From an uncultured bacterium (GTDB lineage: Bacteria > Verrucomicrobiota > Lentisphaeria > Victivallales > UBA1829), in assembly GCA_949297765.1 (NCBI GenBank), contig CASFTV010000001.1, positions 310,001 to 374,000 on the forward strand: a stretch of 64,000 nucleotides of DNA, read 5' to 3'. Under the pieces are notes generated by a model. It did not search any database. It was not told where the DNA came from and saw only the letters and a list, made by a program, of their open reading frames with translations. Shown here in pieces: positions 36,879 to 45,178 of this stretch. A program made the position numbers and the translations under genes. The stretch's first letter is position 1. The number at the start of each line of letters is the position of its first letter.

Positions 36879-37435
36879 CTGTTTTTCTCCATAAAATAGA
36901 ACATCAGGGCGTTCAGGACCAGACCGTGGCGGATCTCTCCGTTGCGGATCATGGACCGGACCGTTTCTCCGGAAAGGACCTCGGTGAGAATACATTCGGT
37001 CGGTTCCAGCTCCGGAACGGATGTCTGCACGGCGTTTTCAATCAGGATCGTGTAGCAGAGATTTCCCTGCAGGGCGGGATTCGGATGGACCCGGCCGATG
37101 ATTCTCGGATGTTCTCCGACAAAACCGGTCTCCTCCCGCAGTTCGCGGACGCCGGCATTTTCCGGAGAAGAATCCGATGCGTCGATACAGCCTCCGGGGA
37201 TCTCCCACTCCGTCTTTCCTGTTCCGTGGCGGAACTGGCGGATCAGGACGAGTTCATCATGCGGCGTCACGGCAACGACATTCACCCAGTCGCAGGTGCG
37301 GCAGGTGATGAATTCATGAACCGCCCCCGTGCGAAGACACCGGAACGGTTCCGCGCACAGTGTGATGACACGGGATTTGAACACCTCTTTCGGAGGCGCC
37401 AGAGAACGCCACTGATCGTCCAGATTCCGGCTCAT
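36875..37435 (-). CDS. NUDIX hydrolase (ADP-ribose pyrophosphatase-like)
   Basis: 186 residues. The NUDIX helix GVRELREETGF is clear. The strand before it, WEIPGGCID, and the following segment carry one extra residue, with Asp/Ser where the upstream Glu usually sits. VIRQFRHGTG matches ADP-ribose pyrophosphatases, which split ADP-ribose or other nucleoside diphosphates linked to a group. It overlaps the DAHP synthase gene by ATGA at its start and the small coiled-coil gene at its end. Confidence 0.85.
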   Translation of the reverse strand: MSRNLDDQWRSLAPPKEVFKSRVITLCAEPFRCLRTGAVHEFITCRTCDWVNVVAVTPHDELVLIRQFRHGTGKTEWEIPGGCIDASDSSPENAGVRELREETGFVGEHPRIIGRVHPNPALQGNLCYTILIENAVQTSVPELEPTECILTEVLSGETVRSMIRNGEIRHGLVLNALMFYFMEKNR

Positions 37436-38448
37436 AACGTCCGGCCGGCCGCTTCCACGAACGGACGGAGAGCATCCATAAATGCTTTGAAATCCGCGCA
37501 GGGGATCTGCTGTGCGGCATCGCTGAGCGCTTTGACCGGCTGCGGATGGGATTCCACAATAATTCCGTCCGCACCGATCGCCGCGGCGGCCTTCGCCAGC
37601 GGAAGCACATACTCCAGCTTTCCGGCGGCATGGCTTGGATCGACGATCACCGGAAGGTGCGATTCCTTCTTCGCCACGGCAACCGCGCTGATGTCAAGGG
37701 TGTTGCGCGTGGATGTTTCAAACGTCCGGATTCCCCGTTCGCAGAGGATCACGTTTTCGCATCCGTGGACCAGCAGATATTCGGCGGCGTTCAGCCACTC
37801 TTCGACGGTGGTGGACATGCCCCGTTTGAGCAGGACCGGACGACCCGCTTTCGCCACATTTTCCAGCAGGTTGTAATTCTGACAGTTGCGGGCGCCGATC
37901 TGAATGCAGTCCGCCACCTCGGCAACGGCCTGAATGGTCGGAATACCGACCACTTCCGTCACCACGGGAACATCGTATTTATCTTTGACCATCTGGAGGA
38001 TTTCCAGACCTTTCTGGCCGAGTCCCTGGAAATCGTAAGGGGATGTGCGGGGTTTGAACGCTCCGCCGCGGAGGATTCCGACGCCGTCTGCCGTGAGCGT
38101 CGAGGCGACAAGATCCATCTGTTCCGCGGATTCAATCGAACAGGGGCCCGCAATAATCTGGAATTTCTTTCCCCCGATCAGCTCCTTTCCGATATGGAAG
38201 ACGGAATTGTCGGGATGAAACTCCCGGCTGGCCAGTTTATATTTTTTCTGAATCGGGTGAACATCTTCAATGCAGGGGAGATTCCGGAGAGCCTCCAGGG
38301 ACATGTGCATATTTTCGTCCCCCACCGCGCCGAGAACGGTGTGCTCCACGCCTTTGATCAGACGCGGCTCGTACCCCATGTCCGAAACCATTTTTTCGAC
38401 TTTTCTGATTTCCGCATCCGAACTGTTCGGCTTGAAAACAATAATCAT
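37432..38448 (-). CDS. aroF: 3-deoxy-7-phosphoheptulonate synthase (DAHP synthase, type I-beta)
   Basis: 338 residues. DAHP synthase joins phosphoenolpyruvate and erythrose-4-phosphate, the first step of aromatic synthesis. The N-terminal 70 residues are a ferredoxin-like regulatory domain (MIIVFKPNSSDAEIRKVEKM), as in the Thermotoga-type enzyme. The barrel follows, with IAGPCSIES, GGAFKPRTSPYDFQG, QIGARNCQNYNLL, LLKRGMSTTVEEWL, VIVDPSHAAG and IIVESHP. The N-terminal domain suggests feedback control by aromatic amino acids. NUDIX and coiled-coil genes follow with overlaps. Confidence 0.95.
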   Translation of the reverse strand: MIIVFKPNSSDAEIRKVEKMVSDMGYEPRLIKGVEHTVLGAVGDENMHMSLEALRNLPCIEDVHPIQKKYKLASREFHPDNSVFHIGKELIGGKKFQIIAGPCSIESAEQMDLVASTLTADGVGILRGGAFKPRTSPYDFQGLGQKGLEILQMVKDKYDVPVVTEVVGIPTIQAVAEVADCIQIGARNCQNYNLLENVAKAGRPVLLKRGMSTTVEEWLNAAEYLLVHGCENVILCERGIRTFETSTRNTLDISAVAVAKKESHLPVIVDPSHAAGKLEYVLPLAKAAAAIGADGIIVESHPQPVKALSDAAQQIPCADFKAFMDALRPFVEAAGRTL

Positions 38449-38526
38449 TTTTGGCCACTTTCAACTTTTTTAACCCTTATTTCAGCTCAAAACACAGGGT
38501 TGTCATCCATCCATGGAAAATTTCAT

Positions 38527-38554
38527 TTGCACAATTCATTTTCCGAGCTACATT
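38527..38554 (+). promoter_or_regulatory. candidate promoter of the Ppx/GppA-like gene
   Basis: TTGCAC (38527-38532), 16-base spacer, TACATT (38549-38554), about 50 bases before the ATG. Confidence 0.4.
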
Positions 38555-38605
38555 ACTATACAATGGCAGTAAAGAGGAAAAAAGCAAGCGAAAGAACAAA
38601 AAAAG

Positions 38606-39577
38606 ATGCCAATAAATGAGAACATTTCCGCCGCGGTGTTCATCGGGACCTATACCACCCAGATGCTGATCGCCAAAACCCTGCCGGATGGAAAATCGTT
38701 CGAAATGATCAATCAGTTCACGACCTTCACCAACATGATGAACCGGATCGACGACGGATTGATCTCAAAAGAGGGGATGGACCGGGTTCTTTCCTCGCTT
38801 CATGAATTCCACGAGGCCGCGCGCCAGGAAGGCGTCACGGCATTCCGGGTCGCGGCAACCTCTTCGCTCCGGAACGTGCCGAACCGGAGCCTTCTGCTGC
38901 TCGGCTGTCAGAAGGAGTTCGAGCTGTTCCCCTGTGTCCTGAGCGGACGCGATGAGGCCCGTCTCAATTTCATCGGCGCAATCACCGATGCCATGGCGAA
39001 TCTGCCGGTCGTTGCAACCTATGCCGGATACAACAACTTCTACTTTGCTTACGGAACCGCATCCAAAATCAGCGGAGCGTTTGAACTGGATCTGAGCGTG
39101 GCCGAGGTCAACGATCTTTTCTACCGGAAACCGCATCGGCTGAATCTGTTCCGGCAGATCACCGCGCACGCATACATCATGAAAAAACTTTCGGTTCTTT
39201 CCGACGATTACCGGAAATGGCGCGGGAGCCTCTCCATCGAACCGGAATTCATGGCGGTCGGCCCCCTTCCCTTCGGGTGTCTTGCGCTGCTCTCCAAATA
39301 TCCGGCGTTCGATTCCATTGAAGCGATCTCCGCGATCCCGCAGACGACGTCCTCCCTGGTCGAACTTACCCGGACTCTCTCCGCGCAGACCCAGGAGTCC
39401 ATCATCCGGATGCCCGGCATGGACAAACAGCTTGCGCCGGTCATCGCCGCAGGATCCATGGTGCTCCGCTGCACGCTGGAAATGACCGGTAGTTACGAAT
39501 TCCGTGTTACGCCGTACGGAATCTGCGCAGGCATCCTCCGCTCGCCGTCCTATCTTTTCACACAGCCGGGCCAGTGA
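38606..39577 (+). CDS. degenerate Ppx/GppA-like ASKHA protein
   Basis: 323 residues. The fold can be traced by motifs. AAVFIGTYTTQMLIAK matches the Ppx phosphate 1 strand, which is normally DIGSNSxR. VTAFRVAATSSLRNVPN matches the ATSALREA block. CVLSGRDEARLNFIGA matches the SGEEEARL block with the catalytic Glu kept. However, the phosphate 2 block, usually DIGGGSTE, reads ATYAGYNNFYFAYG, so the glycine-rich turn is lost. Exopolyphosphatase or pppGpp hydrolase activity is therefore doubtful. It is shorter than typical Ppx and has no HD domain. It is transcribed alone. Confidence 0.6.
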   Translation: MPINENISAAVFIGTYTTQMLIAKTLPDGKSFEMINQFTTFTNMMNRIDDGLISKEGMDRVLSSLHEFHEAARQEGVTAFRVAATSSLRNVPNRSLLLLGCQKEFELFPCVLSGRDEARLNFIGAITDAMANLPVVATYAGYNNFYFAYGTASKISGAFELDLSVAEVNDLFYRKPHRLNLFRQITAHAYIMKKLSVLSDDYRKWRGSLSIEPEFMAVGPLPFGCLALLSKYPAFDSIEAISAIPQTTSSLVELTRTLSAQTQESIIRMPGMDKQLAPVIAAGSMVLRCTLEMTGSYEFRVTPYGICAGILRSPSYLFTQPGQ

Positions 39578-39586
39578 ACCCGCGCG

Positions 39587-40759
39587 TCAGATCAGGATTT
39601 CGTCCAGGCGCCCGTATGCGCCGATCTCCTTGAGCAGACGGAAATGCGGATACAGGAATCCCACCTCATAAAGATTGTGGGAATCCGTTCCAAGAGAGAG
39701 CTTCACTCCGCGTTTGAGGCAGAGATCGAAAAATTCCGGATTCGGCTGATATCCCGCATGAAAATTGATCTCGGCGGCCGCATTGCTGCGATGCAGAAGA
39801 TCAACCACCGGACGATAAAGCTCTTCCGGCTCCGCCATTCCGCATCCTTTCGGAAAGATTCGGAACGGATGTGCCAGAATCCGGACGCCCGATTTCAGAA
39901 GAGCTTCCGTTTTTTCGAGAAACTCCCGTTTCAACGCGGCGGAATCTTCTTTCCGGAAAAGATGATGCACCGATCCGAGACGGATCTGCGCGGCAGCGGC
40001 ATCTTCCGGCAGCAGCGCCGGAACCCCCTCCGGATCAATGTCGACTTCAAAACCGAAAGAACAGGAGGCATTGCGGCAGCGGGCCATCAGGTTGCGATAT
40101 TCGGGGATGCGCAGCTGAAGCGGAGCTCCTTCCGGCGTTCCGGCAGTCCGCATGACATAGCGGCCCGCCCAGTAGTCATCGTTCTCGAAATAGAGCTGTC
40201 CGGAGTGTTCTGCAAAATGGATCTGTTTCAAGCCGCTCAGGGCGGCCATCTGCAAAGCCTCCGGGACCGTCATGTTTTCGGAACAGTAGGCAAGATTGGT
40301 ATGAATGTGATAATCCGTCAGCCGGTTTCTCCATTCGGAAGGAACTGTCAGGGAATGCGTGGTCCGCTGTTCGATCCGTCCGTCGGTCAGCTCTGCGCAC
40401 AGGAAGGGATACTCCGGCGCGGAGCATGCGGGCAGCGGCCCGGCGAGAGAGACAATCGTTTTGACGGGAACACCGTTCAGGGTTCCTTCCGCGGAACCGA
40501 GTCCGAGAGAGACACTCTCGTTTGAAACGGATTCCCCGCACAGGAAAAAGAGTTTGATCGGCAGTTTCCGGAGTTTCACCGATGTATTCACCGCCTTCAG
40601 GAAATCCAGCGGATCCGCCGGATCGGCGCAGAGAGAACCGCAGACAACCATGGCCTCCGCCTTGAGACAGGACGAGGCCATGTGAATAGCGCGGAGAAGA
40701 AAGAATTCTCCGAGATCTCCTTTCTGCTTTTTCAGATCGGAGAGCAGAGCGATTTTCAT
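39587..40759 (-). CDS. PHP-domain phosphoesterase with an N-terminal extra domain
   Basis: 390 residues. Residues 1-140 begin MKIALLSDLKKQKGD, like a metallophosphoesterase strand, but lack the full metal motif set. The C-terminal 240 residues are a PHP domain: DYHIHTNLAYCSEN (HxH), IHFAEHSGQ, FGFEVDID, RLGSVHHLF, LAHPFRIF, and LGTDSHNLYEVG. This set resembles histidinol-phosphate phosphatases of the HisK type, though the His pathway is not nearby. It starts within the dapA stop (ATGA) and closes the dap operon. Confidence 0.75.
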   Translation of the reverse strand: MKIALLSDLKKQKGDLGEFFLLRAIHMASSCLKAEAMVVCGSLCADPADPLDFLKAVNTSVKLRKLPIKLFFLCGESVSNESVSLGLGSAEGTLNGVPVKTIVSLAGPLPACSAPEYPFLCAELTDGRIEQRTTHSLTVPSEWRNRLTDYHIHTNLAYCSENMTVPEALQMAALSGLKQIHFAEHSGQLYFENDDYWAGRYVMRTAGTPEGAPLQLRIPEYRNLMARCRNASCSFGFEVDIDPEGVPALLPEDAAAAQIRLGSVHHLFRKEDSAALKREFLEKTEALLKSGVRILAHPFRIFPKGCGMAEPEELYRPVVDLLHRSNAAAEINFHAGYQPNPEFFDLCLKRGVKLSLGTDSHNLYEVGFLYPHFRLLKEIGAYGRLDEILI

Positions 40760-41622
40760 TGATTCAGCGCCTTGATGGTTGCTTCCAGCACTGCGCGGTT
40801 TTTCTCGCTGATCGGGCAGAGCGGAAGGCGGTACTCTTCCTCAATCATTCCCATCATTGCCATCGCGGCCTTGACCGGGATCGGGTTGGATTCAATGAAC
40901 AGATGTTTGAAGAGCGCGTAGAAGCGGCGATGAATCTTCAAGCCTTCCGCGAAATTTCCGGCGGCGCAGAAATCGACCATCTTTTTGAGTTCCGCAGGAT
41001 AGATGTTCGAAGCGACCGAAATCACGCCTTTTGCTCCGACCGCCATCATCGGGACGGTCAGGCTGTCGTCGCCGGACATCACGGTGATGTCGCAGAGGTT
41101 CAGAATTTCGGAGACCCGCTCCACCGAACCGCCAGCCTCTTTGACGGCCACGATATTCGGATTCGTCGAAAGGCGGGCGATCGTCTCGGCGGCAATCGGG
41201 ACGCCGGTCCGCCCGGGGACGTTGTAGAGAACGGCCGGAAGACCGCAGTCATCGGCAATTTTGCTGAAATGGCGGTAGAGTCCTTCCTGCGTCGGCTTGT
41301 TGTAATACGGAGTGACCTGAAGACAGGAATCCGCCCCCATGGCTTTTGCCTGTTTTGTCAGTTTGATCGCCTCTTCCGTACAGTTTGCCCCCGTTCCCGC
41401 CATGATTTTGCAGCGGCCCGCGGCAAATTCGATCACCTTTTCGATCACGTCAAGGTGCTCTTCGACGGTCAGTGTGGGGGATTCTCCGGTGGTTCCGGTG
41501 GGCAGGATTCCATCCACGCCGCCCGCGATCTGCAATTCCACGATCTCCTTCAGCTTTCCGTAATCCACGGTGCCGCGGGAAAAGGGGGTGATCAGGGCGG
41601 TGTAAAGTCCTTGGATGCTCAT
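40756..41622 (-). CDS. dapA: 4-hydroxy-tetrahydrodipicolinate synthase
   Basis: 288 residues, typical length. It condenses pyruvate and aspartate semialdehyde in lysine and diaminopimelate synthesis. Landmarks are TGTTGESPTLT near residue 43, YYNKPTQEGLYRHF, the Tyr of LYNVPGRTGVP, and the Schiff-base Lys in IVAVKEAGGS near residue 160. It sits between dapF and a PHP gene in the same operon. The start has tggagacaaaac just before ATG 41622. Confidence 0.97.
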   Translation of the reverse strand: MSIQGLYTALITPFSRGTVDYGKLKEIVELQIAGGVDGILPTGTTGESPTLTVEEHLDVIEKVIEFAAGRCKIMAGTGANCTEEAIKLTKQAKAMGADSCLQVTPYYNKPTQEGLYRHFSKIADDCGLPAVLYNVPGRTGVPIAAETIARLSTNPNIVAVKEAGGSVERVSEILNLCDITVMSGDDSLTVPMMAVGAKGVISVASNIYPAELKKMVDFCAAGNFAEGLKIHRRFYALFKHLFIESNPIPVKAAMAMMGMIEEEYRLPLCPISEKNRAVLEATIKALNQ

Positions 41623-41650
41623 GTTTTGTCTCCAGTATGTTGAATCGTTC

Positions 41651-42457
41651 TCATGTCCAGTTCCAGACTCCGGTAAACGCCGCTCGCGCGGGGCCGGAAA
41701 GACAGATCTCTTTTAAAATATTCCCGTTTACCGTTAATTCAATAGTCAAAACGTCTCCGCCGGCACAAATTATCCGTTTTTTTGTTCCTCCGTCCAGTTT
41801 CAGGCAGGCGTAGGCTCCCGCCGAAGCAGCGCCGGTTCCGCATGCAAGAGTTTCGCCCTCCACGCCGCGTTCGTAAGTCCTCATGCGAAGGGTATCGGGG
41901 TTCAGCGGAAGGATAAAATCCACGTTGGCGCCCGCCGGTCCCACCTCCTCCGAAAACCGGATGGAACGGCCGACCGACTCGAAATCCAGCTCCTCAAATC
42001 CGCGCTCCGTCAACGGCACGACGGCATGAGGCACGCCGCAGGTTGTCAGGAAAACCGGATAACCGCAGACCGTCAGCTCGCGGAACGGCTCCGGAAGCGG
42101 CATCTGAATACGGATCTGCTCCGGGGCGATCCGCCATGCCTCCAGACGGCCTGCGCCCGTGTGGAACAGCGCGTGGTTTTCGGCGAAACCGGAGATCGCG
42201 GCAAACTCCATTGCACAGCGCAGTCCGTTCCCGCAGAGATCAGCGGAAGATCCGTCGGAGTTGTAATACGCCATGGAGAGTTCCCCGGGAGAAAGAGGTT
42301 TGAGGATCAGAACGCCGTCCGCGCCGATCCCTCTGCGGCGGTCGCAGAGCGCGCGGACCGCTTCGGGCGAGTGATACACCGTATTGCCCGGGACCTCCGC
42401 CGCAACGACAAAATCGTTTCCGGCTCCGTCCATTTTTACAAATTCCATGCTTTTCAT
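41651..42457 (-). CDS. dapF: diaminopimelate epimerase
   Basis: 268 residues. It interconverts LL- and meso-diaminopimelate using two Cys. The first is in LCGNGLRCA near residue 75, and the second is in GETLACGTGAASAG near residue 208. MDGAGNDFVV near the start is the family opening. The ATG at 42457 overlaps the stop of the SpoU gene (ATGA). A second ATG three codons on is also possible. Together with dapA it supplies meso-DAP for peptidoglycan. Confidence 0.96.
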   Translation of the reverse strand: MKSMEFVKMDGAGNDFVVAAEVPGNTVYHSPEAVRALCDRRRGIGADGVLILKPLSPGELSMAYYNSDGSSADLCGNGLRCAMEFAAISGFAENHALFHTGAGRLEAWRIAPEQIRIQMPLPEPFRELTVCGYPVFLTTCGVPHAVVPLTERGFEELDFESVGRSIRFSEEVGPAGANVDFILPLNPDTLRMRTYERGVEGETLACGTGAASAGAYACLKLDGGTKKRIICAGGDVLTIELTVNGNILKEICLSGPARAAFTGVWNWT

Positions 42458-43224
42458 GAAAACTCTCCCGAACGTCGAACAAATTCAAACAGAATCACCG
42501 TTGCGGCCTGCGCGACGTTCAGCGACTCCGCGGAACCGGGCATTGGAATATTCAGCGGCAGAGAGGCTTCGATTCTCCCCGCCCCGTTCGCCTCGTTTCC
42601 GAAAACAACAGCCGATCGGGTGAACAGATCCGGCTCCGAAAAAACGCTGCGGCCGCCGGCAGGCTCCGTCCGGAAAAACCGTTCGATTCCCCGTTTTTTC
42701 AATGCGGCAACCGCCTCATCCAGCGACTCCGCGCATCGCAGAGCCACGGCGAATTGTGCTCCGGAAGCCGAACGGATCGTCTTCTCCCCGAACGGATCGA
42801 CTCCGCCTTTCACGCACCAGACCTCCCGCAAACCCACCGCCCGCGCGGTCCGGAGAATAGTTCCGAAATTTCCGGGATCCGCCACGCGGTCGAGCAGCAG
42901 GACAAACGGATCCTCAACGGGCAGATCCAGTGCCCGGTATTCCGGCTGTTTCGCCAGCACCAGAATTCCCTGGGAGTTCACCGTGAGGGCGAGCGAATCG
43001 AACGTGTTCCGATCCAGCAGCACGGTCCGGTCGCCGGGCAGATCCAATGTTCCGGCCAGATCTTCGCGGATCACGCAGCACTCGATCAGGTCGGGACGGA
43101 GCTTCAGGATCTCTCCGACGCACCGCAGACCCTCTCCCAGACAGTATCCGCTGTTTTTCCTTCCATGACGGGTCGTCAACGCGCGGAGCAGCGACTCCCG
43201 GCGCCGCGACAGCGTTCGTTCCAC
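42454..43224 (-). CDS. TrmH/SpoU family RNA methyltransferase
   Basis: 256 residues with an N-terminal substrate-binding domain and the trefoil-knot SPOUT fold. The three SpoU motifs are present: DPGNFGTILRTARAVG, VVFGNEANGAG, and IPMPGSAESLNVAQAATV. It methylates a ribose 2'-OH in rRNA or tRNA. The site cannot be told from sequence. It starts three bases after the TPR gene stop, and its stop overlaps dapF. Confidence 0.93.
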   Translation of the reverse strand: MERTLSRRRESLLRALTTRHGRKNSGYCLGEGLRCVGEILKLRPDLIECCVIREDLAGTLDLPGDRTVLLDRNTFDSLALTVNSQGILVLAKQPEYRALDLPVEDPFVLLLDRVADPGNFGTILRTARAVGLREVWCVKGGVDPFGEKTIRSASGAQFAVALRCAESLDEAVAALKKRGIERFFRTEPAGGRSVFSEPDLFTRSAVVFGNEANGAGRIEASLPLNIPMPGSAESLNVAQAATVILFEFVRRSGEFS

Positions 43225-43227
43225 GGA

Positions 43228-43905
43228 TTATTTCTTCGGAGCCGGAGTTTCCGCCGGAAGGCGGTTCAGCGCGGCACGCGCCTGGGAACTCCAGAAGAAT
43301 CCGCCCTGCGAACGGACCGTCCCCGCGGCGGCCTGTTTGAATGCGGCACGCGCCTTCGGGAGATCCTTCAGAAGGAGTTGAATGCGTCCAGCGGCGTAAT
43401 ATGCTTCCAGGCGCGCATCTTCCGGAAGACGGAGATCGGCCGCGGCAGCCTCATACCGGGCAAGTGCCTCTTTGTTCTGTTTTTCATTTTCGTAGAGGTA
43501 TCCCGCATCAAGAATTGCGCGGGCCCGGGTGAACGGGAGGGCTTCTTCGTCCGCCGCGATCCGCGAGAGCTGTTCCAGAGCGCCCTTGCTGTTTTTCGCC
43601 TGAATAAAGAGTTTTGCGAGACGGAATCGGGCTTCGGCGGCCGCGGTTCCGCCGGGATATTTTTTCAGAGCGTCCTGAAGCTGCTCCACCGTTGTCGCGG
43701 ACGCGAGCGCGGCATAGGCTTTCGCGCGGGCGCTCTTGCGGATCTGGACCACGGTGAAGACCACCGCCACGGCCACAACGATCGCGACGCATGCCCATGC
43801 GATCATTTTTCCGTTTTCGATGAACCAGGCTTCAAACGAGTTGCAGTCTCTGGTGATATCGTCTGCGATGATTTCCGACTCCATGACTTTTTTCTGCTTT
43901 GCCAT
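43228..43905 (-). CDS. membrane-anchored TPR protein (YfgM-like)
   Basis: 225 residues. A short cytoplasmic part is followed by one membrane helix (MIAWACVAIVVAVAVVF, about residues 34-52). A helical repeat domain then contains AEARFRLAKLFIQAKN, ALEQLSRIAADEEA, ILDAGYLYENEKQN and AYYAAGRIQLLLKD. The layout matches YfgM, an inner-membrane ancillary of protein export and assembly. It is the first gene of the operon that holds SpoU, dapF and dapA. The promoter is visible upstream. Confidence 0.8.
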   Translation of the reverse strand: MAKQKKVMESEIIADDITRDCNSFEAWFIENGKMIAWACVAIVVAVAVVFTVVQIRKSARAKAYAALASATTVEQLQDALKKYPGGTAAAEARFRLAKLFIQAKNSKGALEQLSRIAADEEALPFTRARAILDAGYLYENEKQNKEALARYEAAAADLRLPEDARLEAYYAAGRIQLLLKDLPKARAAFKQAAAGTVRSQGGFFWSSQARAALNRLPAETPAPKK

Positions 43906-43959
43906 TTTGGGAAGAACTCCGTTTTCGTTGTTTCATTCTGAAAGTTGTTACAGAAGGGA

Positions 43960-43987
43960 AATATAGCCCCTCTTCCCGTTTTTGCAA
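43960..43987 (-). promoter_or_regulatory. promoter of the TPR-SpoU-dapF-dapA-PHP operon
   Basis: On minus TTGCAA (43987-43982), 16-base spacer, TATATT (43965-43960). Confidence 0.6.
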
Positions 43988-44049
43988 TTTTCGAAAAAGA
44001 GAAATGGATAAAAAATATTGCTGGAAGATTACTTTTTTTCAATTTCCCC

Positions 44050-44078
44050 TTGCGTTCCGGGTCCGGATGTGCTATAAT
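44050..44078 (+). promoter_or_regulatory. promoter of the pilin cluster
   Basis: TTGCGT (44050-44055), 17-base spacer, consensus TATAAT (44073-44078) with an extended TG. Confidence 0.7.
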
Positions 44079-44100
44079 TACCGCGGAAACCGGAGTGGCC

Positions 44101-44274
44101 ATGATGACAGAAATGACAAAACAGCGCATTCAGCGCGGCCAGGTGCTCACGGAATATGCGATTCTGATTGTCATGTTTGTCCTTGTGGCGGCCGTCATGC
44201 TTCTTCTGCTGGCGGTGTTCCTGGAATACGGATGGAGAATAACTGCGCTTATCGGCTGGGAGCCGTGGGTGTGA
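44101..44274 (+). CDS. Flp-type (class IVb) prepilin-like small protein
   Basis: 57 residues. The segment G-QVLTEYAILIVMF fits the Flp prepilin rule of Gly before the cut, Glu at +5 and Tyr at +6, followed by a 20-residue membrane helix and a very short tail (GWRITALIGWEPWV). The ATG at 44101 has ggag a few bases upstream and follows the promoter by about 20 bases. Such proteins are pilins or pilin-like minor subunits of Tad systems. The processing peptidase is not in the window. Confidence 0.65.
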   Translation: MMTEMTKQRIQRGQVLTEYAILIVMFVLVAAVMLLLLAVFLEYGWRITALIGWEPWV

Positions 44275-44290
44275 GAAAGGAGCAAAAAAC

Positions 44291-44542
44291 ATGGATATGG
44301 CAAAACTGAGACGGATGAAAAAACGCTGCAAAGGTCAGGCGATTGTCGAGTACATCATCATTGTGGTGATCGTTGCGCTCGCGGCGCTCGCCGTGCTGGG
44401 AATCTTCAGCGATACGATTCGCGAAAAGATCGGCGGAGCGGCGGCGACCCTCGGAACCTCGAAGGATGTCGATTCCGCCGTGGACAAAGGCTCGGTTGAG
44501 ACCCTCAAGGAACTCGACAAGGGCGGCATCACCACCGAGTGA
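44291..44542 (+). CDS. Flp-type (class IVb) prepilin
   Basis: 83 residues. A basic leader MDMAKLRRMKKRCKG is followed by QAIVEYIIIVVIVALAAL, again with Glu at +5 and Tyr at +6 after the Gly. A polar tail of about 45 residues (KIGGAAATLGTSKDV) follows the helix. This is the classic Flp pilin layout, larger than the previous gene. aaaggag lies just before the ATG. The stop overlaps a possible GTG start of the next gene. Confidence 0.8.
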   Translation: MDMAKLRRMKKRCKGQAIVEYIIIVVIVALAALAVLGIFSDTIREKIGGAAATLGTSKDVDSAVDKGSVETLKELDKGGITTE

Positions 44543-44571
44543 CCGATTTCATCCCGGACGAAAGACAGTCA

Positions 44572-45174
44572 ATGCGGAATCCTCGCCCGCGAATCCGGTA
44601 CGGAGAGCGGGCTTCCTCCATTGTGGAAGCCATGCTCTGCATGCTTCTGCTTCTGCTTCTGACGTTCGGGCTGCTCCAGTTTTTCTATTATGCGGTGGCC
44701 CAGATGGTGACCGATTATGCCGCATTCCGGGCTGCCCGTTCCGCAACGGTCGGATTCCGGGAAGATGCCTATCAGCGGGAGGCGCGGCTGAAGGTCATCC
44801 CCGCGGCCGGACAGATGCGCAGCCCCGTCGACCTGGTGAACGGGGATGCCTCCTCCCTCCCCTTCAAAACCGCGATTGAACAGTTCTATTATGAGCGGCT
44901 TCTTATTCTGGATTACATGCGCGGACATCAGGGAGGGCTGCGGTATCAATACTGGTGGTCGACCGATGCTTCCGACGAGCTTTCCACACGCTACAAGACC
45001 TCCTTCAGCACGGAACTGTCGAATCAGGGCGATTCGTTCACGGCGCACTCCACGTTCACAGATTATCCCTGGATCATGCCGTTCCGGGGAGCTTTCCAGC
45101 CGGAGACAAAAGGACGGCTGGATATCACCGGAGAGGCGAAAATGTCACGGCAGTCGGCTGCCTATCTGGAATGA
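44572..45174 (+). CDS. TadE-like minor pilin protein
   Basis: 200 residues from ATG 44572. A GTG at 44539 overlapping the previous stop would add 11 residues and cannot be excluded. A basic N-terminus leads to ERASSIVEAMLCMLLLLLLTFGLLQFFYY, a single hydrophobic segment with the Glu expected of TadE-type pseudopilins. The 150-residue exported domain contains YAAFRAARSATVGF, typical for TadE/TadG-like proteins. It probably initiates or stabilises the pilus. No ATPase or secretin gene is near. Confidence 0.72.
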   Translation: MRNPRPRIRYGERASSIVEAMLCMLLLLLLTFGLLQFFYYAVAQMVTDYAAFRAARSATVGFREDAYQREARLKVIPAAGQMRSPVDLVNGDASSLPFKTAIEQFYYERLLILDYMRGHQGGLRYQYWWSTDASDELSTRYKTSFSTELSNQGDSFTAHSTFTDYPWIMPFRGAFQPETKGRLDITGEAKMSRQSAAYLE

Positions 45175-45178
45175 GACG

